A DNA stretch of 64,000 nucleotides from Perca fluviatilis (Eukaryota > Chordata > Actinopteri > Perciformes > Percidae). The position numbers were made by a program, and so were the translations under genes. Location: positions 25,398,607-25,462,606 of the forward strand of contig NC_053116.1 of NCBI RefSeq assembly GCF_010015445.1. Direction: 5' to 3'. Positions 51,724 through 64,000 of this stretch are shown piece by piece; within the stretch, counting starts at the first letter, position 1, and the number at the start of each line of letters is the position of its first letter. The notes beneath the pieces were generated by a model that saw only the letters and a program-made list of their open reading frames with translations, ran no database searches and was not told the DNA's origin.

Positions 51724-53278
51724 CAGTACAGGCTAAAAGTTTGGACACACCTTCTCATTCAATGCGTTTTCTTTATTTTCATGACTATTTACATTGTAGA
51801 TTCTCACTGAAGGCATCAAAACTATGAATGAACACATATGGAATTATGTACTTAACAAAAAAGTGTGAAATAACTGAAAACATGTCTTATATTTTAGATT
51901 CCTCAAAGTAGCCACCCTTTGCTTTTTTGATAGCGCTGCAAACCCTTGGTGTTCTCTCAATGAGCTTTATGAGGTAGTCACCTGAAATGGTTTTCACTTC
52001 ACAGGTATGCCTTGTCAGGGTTAATTAGTGGAATTTTTTCCCTTATTAATGGAGTTGGGACCATCAGTTGTGTTGTGCAGAAGTCAGGTCGATACACAGC
52101 CGACAGCCCTATTGGACAACTGTTAGAATTCATATTATGGCAAGATCCAATCAGCTAAGTAAAGAGAAACGAGTGGCTATCATTACTTTAACAAATGAAG
52201 GTCAATCAGTCCGTAAATTTGCGAAAACTTTGAATGTGTCGCAAAAACCATCAAGCGCTACAATGAAACTGGCTCACATAAGGACCGCCCCAGGAAAGGA
52301 AGACCAAGAGTCACCTCTGCTGCTGAGGATAAGTTCATCCGAGTCACCAGCCTCAGAACTCGCAATTTAACAGCAGCTCAAATTAGAGACCAGATGAATG
52401 CCACACAGAGTTATAGCAGCAGACACCTCTCTAGAACAACTGTTAAGGAGAGGCAACAAGCAGAAGAGATTTGTTTGGGCCAAGAAACACAAGGAATGGA
52501 CATTAGACCAGTGGAAATCTGTGCTTTGGTCTGATGAGTCCAAATTTGAGATCTTTGGTTCCCACCGCCGTGTCTTTGTGCGACGCAGAAAAGGTGACCA
52601 GATGGATTCTACATGCCTGGTTCCCACCGTGAAGCATGGAGGAGGAGATGTGATGGTGTGGGGGTGCTTTGCTGGTGACATTGTTGGGAATTTATTCAAA
52701 ATTGAAGGCATACTGAACCAGCATGGCTACCACAGCATCCTGCAGCGACATGCCATCCCATCCGGTTTGCGTTTAGTTGGACCATCATTTATTTTTCAAC
52801 AGGACAATGACCCCAAACACACCTCCAGGCTGTGTAAGAGCTATTTGACCAAGAAGGAGAGAGTGACTGGGGCGCGGCGCCCGCCGGACCTGGCCTCCAC
52901 AGTCACCGGATCTGAACCCAATCAAGATGGTTTGGGGTGAGCTGGACCGCAGAGTGAAGGCAAAAGGGCCAACAAGTGCTAAGCATCTCTGGGAAGTCCT
53001 TCAAGACTGTTGGAAAACCATTTCAGGTGACTACCTCTTGATGCTCATCAACAGAATGCCAAGAGTGTGCAAAGCAGTAATCAGAGCAAAGGGTGGCTAC
53101 TTTGAAGAAACTAGAATATAAGACATGTTTTCAGTTATTTCACACTTCTTTGTTACATAATTCCACGTGTTCATTCATAGTTTTGATGCCTTCAGTGAGA
53201 ATCTACAATGTAAATAGTCATGACAATAAAGGAAACGCATTGAATGAGAAGGTGTGTCCAAACTTTTGGCCTGTACTG
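51724..53278 (+). mobile_element. Tc1/mariner element with long terminal inverted repeats
   Basis: CAGTACAGGC at 51724 and GCCTGTACTG at 53278, flanked by TA on both sides (51722-51723, 53279-53280). The terminal inverted repeats extend about 200 bp each (shared ACTATTTACATTGTAGATTC, AAAACTATGAATGAACAC). 1555 bp, near the usual Tc1 size. The internal transposase is decayed. Confidence 0.95.
52137..53121 (+). pseudogene. Decayed Tc1 transposase
   Basis: Tc1 transposases cut and paste DNA at TA using paired HTH domains and a DDE catalytic core. Here ATG at 52137 gives MARSNQLSKEKRVAI and an HTH-like VRKFAKTLNVS. The frame then shifts near 52245. A segment before GNKQKRFVWAKKHKEW appears deleted around 52430. 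The catalytic region is present: SDESKFE (first Asp), QQDNDPKHTS (second Asp) and a final WGELDRR segment (Glu) in another frame after about 52930. At least two frame breaks and the internal deletion make it non-functional. Confidence 0.9.
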
Positions 53279-53600
53279 TATGTGTGTATGAGTTGGTGGG
53301 TGGCTGAAAGTGTGTGTATGTGTGTATGGGAGAGAGAGAGGGAGAGAGACAGCAAGGGAGGAAATTGTGACCTGCAGTACAATAATAATTATCAACACAC
53401 ACACACATCATTTTTAGTCACATACATATGCTGCAGTGTTCCATAATACAGCAGCAACTCACCAAGTGGAAACCAGGAAAATAGCATGTATTTGCCCCAT
53501 AGGGCAAACAGGGAAATCGCTCAATATGGTGGAAAATCGTAAAAACTACTAATTTGAAGCCAGGGCTTTAGATTGAAAGCCTGGTATAATAGACCATGGG

Positions 53601-56600
53601 ATCAAAAAATGTGGTTATAATGGGTTTCAATGGACATTTTTGTCCTCTAAGGGTCTGAGTGTCTGTATTTTTGACTTTTTATAGGATCTGAGGTTGAACT
53701 TTCAAACTTGGAAGTAAAAACTCACACCCTTACCAAAAATGATGGTAGGGCCATCATTAACGCAGCCAAAATTATCAACAAAAACAAAAGCGAGAAGGAC
53801 AAAAATGTCCCTAGTGAGGCACAAGGGTAAAGGTAATCCTCGGCACTGGTTGTACTGGTGACATACAATAACATTTCACACATTTCTATACTGTCACTGT
53901 GGTATACTTTCATATCTATATTGCTGGATAAGCATATAGGGTCACCGGAACAGCTACACAGCTCCATTTTCATGACATAATTTCTGATTTACCCGAACCA
54001 GAAGCAATGTGTGTGGGCATTTGATACAGTTAGTGTGTACATGAAAATTGGTTTGTCAGAAAATGACTTTATTCTACAGAAACACAAAAATCTGCATTGC
54101 TGTTGGACAGATTTACTTTGACATGAAACAGCCTGTGTCTGCCTGAGCCTCGGACACCAGCAGGTGTGAGGTTTCCAGTCCATGCGCTGAACCCGACAAG
54201 CAGTAATGTTGAACAAATGTAACCTTTCAGCCTCTCCTGTGCTGCGATGAGATGTTTTTGGCACTCTGTAGAATTCCTGGATGGCTCTCTCTGACTCGGC
54301 TTTGACCCTCGCCCTTCTGTTACCATGTCCAGGGTTAGAAGGCTAGCAAATGCTGAACATGTTGTTGGCCTCAGGGTGTGGGCAAAATGTTTTGGGTGTG
54401 AGATGGATTCTGTGATGAACCGTGAGGGTAGACATTTGGCCTAGGTGTGGACCTTTTCAAGTTCAAGCACAGTTGAACCAACTGCATATGTAATGTATCA
54501 GATGCAGTCATTTCATCTTGCATAGGTTGCACTCTTTGCCTCTAGTTTCAAAATTGCTTGTACTGTACATCTGAATTAATCTCAGTTCCTGATGTAATTA
54601 CAGTTTCTGTATGAAGTGGCAGTTGACATCTAAGAAAAACAAATGCAGTTTAATGAAGTGCTTTTCGATGCCACCTCAGTATTAGTCAGGGCTTGCTGGC
54701 CACAACGGTTTGCTGCTGGGAAATGGAGTTTAAATATAGCACAGGGCAGAAGCTGTTAAGTAGCCCCGCTGCACCAGCTCTGTCAATGCATATGACCAGT
54801 GTTTAGCGCCACTTTGGTTCTGAAGAACATGATTTTAAGTGTGCCAAGTGACAACCGCAGTGACTTCATGCCAGACATCCTCCAACTCGCCCATAGCCTT
54901 TCACTTTGCACTCCTGGGTGTGCTAATCACCTCCTTCAAATAGGGCCATGAGATCACAATCACATTTTCTTGTTGTAAAAGACCACTTTGAATGAAAAGA
55001 GCTGCAGGTGTGATGTTGTGTTAGTGACATTCAATGTGTTCACTTGTCACCTCCTTGACTTTGTACACTTTTCCAAACAGGATTATTGGCTGATGAGATC
55101 CTGTTGTTTAAATTCAGTGATTTACTGTTTAATATTGAAGTTTCACTTGCTTTCATGTGTCCCTGTGTAGTTCCTCTTTTTCGGAGTTCTCGTTTCATTA
55201 TTTTTTATTAAATGCACTACTTAGTATGTCTGATCTTTATTAGTTTCAGCACTGTGCACATGGCATGGTGGCATGTCCGTTTTTGCTTTTACAGTGATCC
55301 GTCTGTTACAGGCCTGGGATTTGGTAGTGCCAGGTGCTATTGTAGCTTGCACTGGTGCTGCAGTGGATGGCGGACAGACATACAGGCAGGCAGAAAATCC
55401 AACTTTAATATCAGCTGAAAATGGATAGTATTGAAAATATTAGTTTTGACTTTTAGTTGTGCTTTTTAACAAGGGGTACAGTGGGGCAATGCTCTATTAA
55501 AGTGTTACCGTCTAGGGGGAAAATAGTACCTTTATCGACATGGGCTCAGTGGCCTTGCTGAGGTCATCATCACTCTGTGCGTGTGTGTACAATGAGGCAG
55601 ACTCTTCTCGTGTGGGCATCAGGGGACAAAGTAGTCTTTATGCAGTGTGCCGAGCTCCAAGGCAGAAACATTGTTGAGCAGTAAAACATTCTGTAACTAA
55701 AACCACATGTTCCAGAGTGGAGGACAGACAAACCCATGCAGCCTCTGCAGCTCCACATCAGGAGTTGGTGCCCTATCATCAGGGGCTCAGGGGCTCCTTT
55801 TTTTTAAACCAATGCAACACCCTCGTTCAACATTGTGCATTTTATGTATGTATGTATGTATTTTTATGTTTATGTATCGGGGAACTCAAATCAAGAACAG
55901 ATTGTCCCTGACAAAAATGCTGTGGGATGATGCAGATAGGTGTTTGAGGGAAGAGAACAAAGGACAATTTTTATTTTTTTATAAATGAAGATGTAATTTC
56001 TTGCTGAATATTTTTTTTCCTTACATTTCTTCATAAGATGTTTGAAGACATGCAGACCTTACTTACCTGTGATTATCTACCAGTATACAATTGCACATTC
56101 AGATGTTAAAGTGTGTCTCCTTGCCAATAGCTTGTGGCTCTCAGACACCTACAGAACATGCCAAACATAACTGCCAGTCAGCCATGGAATAACTGCATCA
56201 AGGACACCATTATTGAGCCACTATGAGACAAAAGTTTATCAAAATGTTATCAGAGTTTGTGGGCAAACACTTGACAGCTTTATCAAGTCTCCTTAAGTGA
56301 ATTTAGTATTAGGATTAACCCTTTAAACTATTTTAAGCATGGATGTAAATACCAAGTGGCTGGAACAAGATCAAGTGAGTGAGGTAGAGAGCTAGTATTA
56401 TATCATTCCTCTGCAACTACAAGTTGTTGATAGTAATTTCATGCAAATGGGAAACAAGCAAATCATAGCAAAGGCGATTTTTAGATCAGTATGTGTACAC
56501 ATACAAGTTTTTTCATTGCTGTCAATGTACATACACAGAAATAGACATCCAGCTAAATATAACCAAAGACGAACAAGGTGAACATAAACATTTGACTGTG

Positions 56601-57417
56601 TACAGATGTAAATATATTTAAAAAGTATCTGTGTATTCGAATTTCATTGTGTTTTTTTATAAACAGTAAGATAATAGTGCAATGGTGCAGAGTGCACAGC
56701 GTGCTGGAATAAATATATGATGATTAATGTAACAGGTTGCTGTATATACATGAGGTGGTGGATATGATAGTATATAGCTACAGTATGCTTAGATATATAT
56801 TTGAGAGGGATGATATTTACATTTGATAAAAAAAAGAATCCTTCCAAAACTCCAGTTTTTTGGCCGTTTTGCATCTTTTGGCTTTTATTCTCAATAACCT
56901 CAGTGGATAACCGTTACCAGCGCTACTGTGTTTGCTTAATGGGTTCTGCTTCAATTATTGGAAAACTTGCCAGTTGTGGTGTTTTCCTTCATAAAACTGA
57001 TGTGCAGGCTGGAGCTGCTGATTCACTTCTGTTGTTCAGTGTTGTATTTCCATTCTTCTCCCAGTCCAATAAAGTTTTACAATTCCCTCACAGAGCCCTC
57101 ACCAAATGTGCACTGTGGTAATTAGCAAGTTGGTAGGAGTTCATTGTTAATTGATTCTCCACCCTTCTCAGATACTTTAAACTACTGCTGCCTCCCTAGG
57201 AGGTCAGCCCTAATTAAAGGGACAGTGTGCCACATTAGCCATGCATGGAGTCAAGCTGGTAACAGAATTTAGATCAGTCAGCCCCCAAGGTTAAGACTGA
57301 ACCCTTGACCCAGACCCAGTGTCCCCATTTTCCTCTTCCCTCTAATGCTAGCTCATACCTACTTGGCTTAGCTGAATGTCTGCCCACTTATACCTGAACG
57401 AGGACCAAACTATTTAG
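53601..57417. other. Intergenic DNA, no gene recognised
   Basis: Repeat-derived sequence near 53640-53830 (GGACATTTTTGTCCTCTAAG, GGACAAAAATGTCCCTAGTG), then AT-rich DNA and a short TGTA run near 55846. No supported exon chain was found. Confidence 0.6.

Positions 57418-57475
<58 letters not shown>
57418..57475. repeat. CT microsatellite
   Basis: Pure CT run followed by a degenerate CT/GTCT tract to about 57520. Confidence 0.95.
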
Positions 57476-57480
<5 letters not shown>

Positions 57481-57667
57481 GTCTCTCTCTCTCTCTGCTT
57501 GTTTCTCTGCATCTCTCTCTCAAATCTACAATACTTCTCAGCTCAGATTAGAGAACTACATGGCTATAATCAGATTAATAGAAGTTACTTCATGATGTTT
57601 TTCTATGTATTTTTAATTATTTTAGTATGGTTCGGGTTGCTGTGTCAGTGTCTCGTTTGTTTTAGAT

Positions 57668-58968
57668 CAGTGGTTCTCAACCTTTTTTGTGCCAGCGCCC
57701 CCCTATCCATTATCCAGGTCCCTGACTGCCCCCCATCAAATAAGATGTAGACTAATTGCCCCGAATATTGATGACTACGCCCTAATATTAGGCCTATTAT
57801 AGTTGTTACTATTGTTATCACAAATAATCAAAAAATCATATCATTGAATTACAAACATTTATTAGTTTCCCAGCTATCAAAAAAATGTGAATATAGAAAT
57901 TATATTTACAGGTGTTTAAAAAAATGCAACCATTTGACATTCAATTTAAATAACAGCAGCCAATCAGAACGACTAGATATGTAACATTCAAACTTGAATA
58001 AGGTATTACAAACACGCAACAGTAGCCAATCAGAAACAGCTAGCAATTTAACATTCAAACCTATTTTTTTCTAATCTAAATCGAATTGTTCCAACGGAAA
58101 ACAGGCTGGCACTTATCAAGGGGTAAAAGCAGAAGGATTTACTTCTGAATGGAAATAAGTTTACAACCTTTGAAAGTTAGTGTGAACACTTTGTTGATGC
58201 TTAGAAGAGTATATGTTTGCTATCGCCTGTCTTACGAGTAAATAGCAGAAAAAAACGAGAAACACATCACGCTGCGTTTTGTGGAGGTGTGAGAGTCCCG
58301 TACAGTAAACAGTTACATCACTGCCTCTATCTAAGACAGTTTAAAAACACCAAACACAAGCCCCAAACTGCTCTGGAGTCTGTGAAACAGCTAAATGTTG
58401 CCAATCGTCTCTTTTCTTTCTCTCTTTCTCCATGAAATGAAGCTGCCTTCAGGTGCAGTAGGAAACGTTGTGTTCTATAAAAGATCTGACGAAAAACTGT
58501 TACTTTGAAATATAAAGTCTACTTGTGCTACACTGGGGGGTTAAAGAACACAACAGGACGTCGCACCACCCTGCTGCAATTGCTTTTTTTTTTTTATCTG
58601 AACACAGCTTCACGCTGAAGTACGGAGCTCATTTAAGATGATGTTCTGACGTCCCGTTTCCATTAAAGGCAGCGCCAAACAAAGCTGACAGAAGCACAGA
58701 AGAGAAGAAGAGTTATGATACCCGTCTCGTCCAGTCGCAGTGCTGTAAACTGGCAGGTTTTAATGTTGCAGACCACTGTTTTTTGCAAGTAGTTTAGAGT
58801 GTAAACATGTATTGTTATTGGGAATCTTTGGTTTAAACTAGCTTTCAAACAAACGCCCCCCCCAAGGGCACGTCCATGCCCCCCATTCCAAAATATTGCT
58901 TCTAGCACCCCCCGTCATCTTCTGAACGCCCCCTGGGGGGGCGGTACCGCCCCCGTTGAGAAACACTG
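57668..58968. mobile_element. Non-autonomous hAT element with perfect 8-bp target duplication
   Basis: Ends CAGTGGTTCTCAACC and GTTGAGAAACACTG are the hAT (Charlie-type) terminal inverted repeat. Both sides carry TTTTAGAT (57660-57667, 58969-58976). 1301 bp with C- and G-runs near both ends; no transposase ORF. Confidence 0.92.
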
Positions 58969-58976
58969 TTTTAGAT

Positions 58977-60510
58977 GAAGACCATGAGCTGGATAGAAAT
59001 TGAAAGACAGATCTTACCTGCACAACTTTGTATGCAGTTTAATGGTTAATAACCAACCACTGATTATGAATTCAGTCCTTGTCTATAAGACTTGCTCTTA
59101 AGTGGACTACCAATAATTCCTGGAGTCACACAACGGCCTTGAACTTTTGCAGGTACGGGGCCAGTCTAATGAATTTGCGTTTGTTAATGTGTCTTTTAAC
59201 TGCTTCAGCTAAGACCGGTAATGGTTTCCTTTGAAGTGCTGGAACTGTGTGTCAGGGGCCATGTTTGTGTTATTGCCGATCCTCTGAGAGCCCATTGTTT
59301 GGAGACCTCACAAGTTCCTCCTAATCTAATTGGCCATGGATGTCCTGGCTCAGGACCTTTCTCCATGCTCTGGGGTTTGACAGAGCTCTTCATGGCTTGA
59401 AAAGTCACTTGTCCAAATACAGCCTTGTTTAATTACTGGAGAGGGATGCATGCGTATCACCGCACACAACCCCCTCAAGCCCAATAAATGCCCACTAACT
59501 CTTTTCAGACTAGATATTCAACCCCACATCCAAAAGAATCTCTATCCAAATAGGAACTGGATTTGGGTCTCCTCTCCTCCTTATCCCAAAGCCCTTAAGC
59601 ACCCTCCACTTCTCCTGTGTTCACCTTCACTTTGCCAGTGACATACCTCCCAGTGGTTATTCATCCAGTATAAACAAAAGGAGATCCTCCTATGCTATTA
59701 CTTACACCGCGCTTCCCTGATCCTCACCCCCAATGCCGCCCCCACACCCTCCAATCCCCAGCCAATCCCTGACATCCTCAGCCTCCACCTCTATATTCAG
59801 AATTGCCAATCCCAATCTAATTTATGGAATATTTTGGAGGTAACTGTATACAGCGGCAGGGGAGATAACATCTCCAGACCCCTGTGAAGGACAGGAACTC
59901 GGCAGTGTGTGCTTAATAACATAAACTGCTGAAAAAGGGCCCGGGCCGGTGCATTGGCAGAGGAGCAGGCCGGTGAGACGGATAGAGAGAGAGCAGAGAG
60001 AGGGGACCCAGTGTTCTGGGGTGGGGTGGGGGTAATTGAGACCATGTGAGCCTCCCCCAGTGGAGGGATTAGAGAAGAAACGGAACTCTCTCAGCCCCGA
60101 GATCGCTTTCAATTAGATGCGCCCAGAGCAAAGGTACTAGGGACACAGGGAGGGTAAGAGAGCAGCATGGCCCAAAACGTCTGGGCGAAGGAGGGAGGAA
60201 AGGTGAAAGAGAAGTTAGGGTCATGTTCCCACCTCCTCCTCTTTCTGCATGTCAGTGCTGAAGTCTGGGCTGTCCTGGTCATGTCTGTGTGTCGCAGTAC
60301 AGCAGATCCTTGTCATAAGGGCTAACCCATAATGACAGCATCACTAGCAGCTTAATTTTTTATTTATTTTCTGTTTTTACCCTGCATTCCCCGAGGGGAA
60401 GTAGACTAAGCTTGCTTTCTCTCTCTCCAGTGACGCTTTGCCCTCAAATGCACATTCTGAGTTTGGACTTCACCATGACAACCACTATCTGTCTTATTCT
60501 GCTGTGGCCA
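58977..60510. other. Intergenic DNA, no gene recognised
   Basis: C-rich and G-rich simple stretches (about 59690-60060) but no supported exon. Confidence 0.6.
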
Positions 60511-60534
60511 CTAAGCACAGGTCCACTAGATTAA

Positions 60535-60615
60535 ATGTGGGTTAAGTGCCTTGCTCAAGGGTACATCAGCAGCCTTTTGGTCACAAACCCACGTCTCTAA
60601 CCTCCTGGGTACTTT
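60535..60615. mobile_element. Retroelement-like fragment
   Basis: GTTAAGTGCCTTGCTCAAGG and the following CATCAGCAG resemble a conserved piece of fish SINE or LINE sequence. Fragment only. Confidence 0.4.
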
Positions 60616-60649
60616 GGCCATAGGGGGCAGATAAGTAGAACATGCATTT

Positions 60650-61820
60650 GTTTAAACGTACAATACGTAACTTTCTGCCGCTAGGGGTCTCGCAACCAAA
60701 TCAATGGATTGTAAACACAGACTTTTGATGACGTTGGAAAGTTGCGTGGAATTATGGAAGTTGTAGTTTTTATTGTTCAACACCATCACTGGTTAGAATG
60801 CATTCAAGTTTATTCACGTTACGTTTAGTAACGTTTATTCATGTCATTCTAATAAAATAGCTGCATTTTCCCCAACACAATTAAGTTTTTCTTGATTCGA
60901 TCTGTATTGGTAGCTGACCAGTTAGCTTGTGAGCCAGCAAGCTAACATTAGCCAGCAGCTAAAACCACAATATCACAATATATTTCACCTTTTTGGATGG
61001 TTTCAACACCGGGCGGACAGGGTTTGTTGTAACGCTAGCTAGCTACTCAACAAGGCTGAGAGAAGGGTGTGGGTGGGGATTGCCGAGAGAATCTCCGGGA
61101 CGGCAAGCACGTTCGATGGCCGTTGTGCAGCAGCAGAACATTTCCAAGCTGCCCGGAATGATCTCCCACTTCACTTTTCTGTAATCTTAAGTATTTGTTT
61201 CAGTGCTTAACCCACCTTTTGTCGGGCTGATTTAGCTATGGATTGCTGTAATGGTAGTGGCTGTCTGCTATCTGACTGGGAGCTAACGGTAACTAGCTAT
61301 TGCTACATGTCCAGGGGCTGTTGTCAGCTCTCATCCTGAATGAAGTCTCTTTGCGTCGTCTATCTATAGGCTAACGTTAACGTTACTGGTGAACTCATTT
61401 GTGGATTAGCGCAGTGCTTCTTTTATCCGTGGTAAAAACAATCATACTACTAATAACTTCATGAGCATGTTGAACGATATTGTAACCCTATAATGTTATC
61501 CACCAAGCATTAGCATTAACGTTAGCTACTTGTAAACCAGCACATTGTAGTAACGTTAAGCTGGATCGATATTGATATGCATCAATAAATACGATCTCTG
61601 CTGTATTACTGTGTTGCAAAGTGGCATGTAATTAATCACAAAATGATGCCTTGTGGCAGAAAAAGCAGTATTATGGTTACGAGTATTTTTTTCCGTGACA
61701 TTGTATAATTTACAATTACTCTTGAATGTAACATCTGGGTGCCAGTGTTTTGATGGAAGTTACGAGTAACTAGAGGGTGAAAGGTTTTGTGACGCCACTA
61801 ACAGGCGACTAAAGGAAACG
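60650..61820. repeat. Probable dispersed element with short low-value ORFs
   Basis: Begins near CAATACGTAACTTTCTGCCG and contains stretches such as GCAGCAGAACATTTCCAAGC that I recall from fish MITE-like repeats. No terminal inversion was confirmed. The rest to 62900 shows no gene. Confidence 0.35.
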
Positions 61821-62914
61821 TCCCATGTCAGAAATAAAATAACAGATTTCTCTGGGTTTGACATTTGGTGTAAACATTTGGGATAGTGTAAGTACACAAC
61901 TCAAAAAAATATATAACATAGGTAGGGTCGTTTTTAGACATTTTAATGCAGAAATGTTATTGGTACCTTTTTAAATGCATACACACACAAAAATAATTGA
62001 CATCATATACAAAGCTGTTAGTAAAACTTGTTTTTGTACAATAGAAATGGCTACTAACACAGTGTTATTTAAATCAATTAGATGAGACTTGTGTAAACCA
62101 GAAAGAACTGTCAGGTTAAATCACCGCTTTCAATGGCCTGTGTATGTGTCACAATGTCATCAGCCATAATCAGGGATGGCACATTAACACTGGACTAGGT
62201 TTTCCATGCCAGTCTTATCACGTCCCTCCCAGTCTGAACACCTCAGACAGCACAGATGTAACTCGTCTCGGTAAGTGAAACTTTTCAGCCACACACTTGT
62301 GTATGTGACAACCATTGGGCCTGCTGCCCACTGCACAGAAGGTTCAACCCCAGTGTGTTCTGCAGCCATTATACGTCTGCCTGATGACCATGAGCTGGCC
62401 CTTGGTCTTGACATCATAGCTGTCATACATCAGTTTTAATGGGTTGTCAACTGTACAAATGTTCATACCTTGTCTGTCTGTGGTTTGCCCAGTTCCCCCA
62501 CTGCCTCTCTTACAAACAGAACACATGCCATTACTGTATTTAGGTACTTTTACAACATATTACCAAACTGAGGAGGTCAAATTAAAATGGTCATACATGG
62601 AAAATGTGAAAGAAATTAGTCATGAAAACTGTCTGAAATGTTGACTATTTAATGCATTTAGAACAATTCAGCAGGTCGCAACATAAGATAATTCAAGTAG
62701 AGAACTTGTGAGACCACGTGCTGTGATGCGTAAAAAAGAACCCTCGCGGTATAAATTAAGTTATGTGTGACTTGCAGAAATACATCAGGTGTTTTTGGGA
62801 TGAGTTGTTTTTTCTGAGATATATGATGAGGGAGATTGGTTTTGATTTTCTTTAGGTTATATTTAACTGGGTACCCCAGCTGAAATCTTCTTAGAGACTT
62901 GGCTGATAACAGAC

Positions 62915-63545
62915 TGATCTCATGAAGTGGCGTATGTATGACACGCCAATTCGTATGCCATTAATGGCGTGTTATCAAGACGCATACTCATTTTGTAGCG
63001 TGTTTATCAACGGCGTTTGGCCTCCATTGACTTACATTACCTTGTAATTACATGTGAATTGACGCTGTAGCGAATAGTATGAAAGGGCGAAAATCCGCAT
63101 AGGGAGGTTGGTGGATGGGTAAAACACAGGACTTTCACCCAGGAGAGCGGGGATCGCGTCCTGCGTGTGACTTCGTGTCCCGCATGTGGTTTTCTTTCCA
63201 CGTTTGTTGTTTTCCTAAAGCCAACCCCATTCTTTTCCTAAACTAAACCAGTTGTTCTTTTCCTAAACCCAATCCGTGTGTCACGTTTCCTAAACCTAGC
63301 CCCGTTCTTCTTTTCCTAATTCCAACCGTTTCTCCGTTTCTTCTTTTCCTAACCCAAACCGTAGCCTCGCGATAACACGTAGCCTCGCAATAACACGCCA
63401 CGTGGCACTTTCTAAAGCGTACGCTTACGCTGTGACGTTGCAGACTGCCGTCCGCTGTATACAGCGTAGACATACACGCCTTTTAGCTCAAAATGCGTAC
63501 AGCTAACACGCCACTTGGCTTTAGGAAAGTGGCGTGTATGTTTAC
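62915..63545. repeat. Dispersed repeat with CCTAAACC-rich core and related ends
   Basis: The left end (GAAGTGGCGTATGTATGACA) and right end (AGTGGCGTGTATGTTTACGC) are direct look-alikes, with internal GGCGTGTTA-type inversions. The core (about 63210-63360) repeats TTTTCCTAAAC/CCAACC-like units several times. Non-coding; known teleost-type repeat by memory. Confidence 0.6.
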
Positions 63546-64000
63546 GCAAAGTCATATCACGTTGCTGATAAAGTTAAATAGCTAAATGTTGCAAAATGTT
63601 GTCAACAAATATAACGACATACATAAGCAGAAAAGCATTTGAAATCACATATTATGAGCACTCTAAATTTAGCTGAAACCACAGATCCAAATCCACAGAT
63701 GTTGTAAATGGAGTCTTACAAGGCATCACTTCATTCCCCGTCTTGCCGATCCAGAGTGCTGGCCTTTTGTATGAAATGCCACATCAGCCCCTCCTGTGTT
63801 TAGGTTTTTGTTGGAACAGCCACGCAAAAGCCCTGATTGTTTAGAATTTGATGTTTATTTTCACAGTTCCTAAATGTTTTAGAGAAAACCCCTCACCGTA
63901 AAAGACTGACAGTCCAAAATCTCTGTTATGCTTTCAGCATCATTTAACTCAAACTGAAGGGTTTGTATGCTTGCAGTTTCATTCCTGCAGTCTGCTCCTG

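Larger units (their letters stand above)
51700..53600. repeat. Duplicated unit 2, carrying the Tc1 element
   Basis: Same landmarks as unit 1. The unit is interrupted at a TA by the Tc1 element (51724-53278). Where unit 1 carries the RecQ-fragment element, it reads straight through TATTTGCCCCATAGGGC. Confidence 0.85.

Noticed and set aside
52367..52711. Minus-strand ORF
   Set aside because: Antisense of the Tc1 transposase remnant.

Overview
This window is vertebrate nuclear DNA, almost certainly from a spiny-rayed (perciform-type) teleost fish. Coding sequence is split into short exons with GT/AG junctions, long microsatellites are common, and the introns and intergenic DNA are full of fish-type transposable elements: TTAA-flanked MITEs, hAT elements, a Tc1 element and tRNA-derived SINEs. 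Family assignments below come from recognising encoded residues; no database was searched. The gene order KAZN - TMEM51 - pancreatic elastases matches the order I know from human 1p36.21, which supports all three identifications.

Layout. 1-16 kb (+): the 3' two thirds of kazrin (kazn). Eleven exons are visible: a coiled-coil exon, linker exons, a composite exon 4 with its own stop (short isoform), and exons 5-11 encoding three SAM domains (long isoform). 16-24 kb: an intergenic pile of nested and duplicated repeats, including a 1.68-kb TTAA element inserted into the first exon of a hAT-like transposase. 24-30.5 kb (+): tmem51, with a long Asn/Ser tract. 30.8-45.2 kb: three intact eight-exon elastase-2-type genes, two on the minus strand and one on the plus. 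All share the same internal exon sizes and phases, have TATA boxes, and keep the catalytic triad. The second and third are divergently transcribed from a 2.1-kb gap. 45.2-64 kb: no gene of a known family. It holds SINEs, a candidate small four-exon transcription unit (47.75-49.36 kb), tandem-duplicated repeat units carrying a decayed Tc1 element and a RecQ-helicase-fragment element, a hAT MITE with a perfect 8-bp target duplication, and several dispersed repeats.

How the genes relate: kazrin is a cytoplasmic scaffold linked to junctions and endosomes, and TMEM51 is a small two-pass membrane protein. They are neighbours but share no evident function with the elastases. The elastases form a local digestive-zymogen cluster that probably arose by tandem duplication and shares promoter features expected for acinar pancreas.

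Points most worth following up: (1) the candidate unit at 47.75-49.36 kb, whose four predicted exons stay in phase, encode an 83-residue ORF and end near an AATAAA; (2) duplicated units at 50.4-53.6 kb, each carrying a different transposon at a site that is empty in the other copy; (3) the nested TTAA element; (4) an unlisted in-phase 84-nt cassette exon candidate in kazn; (5) S1-pocket divergence among the three elastases.
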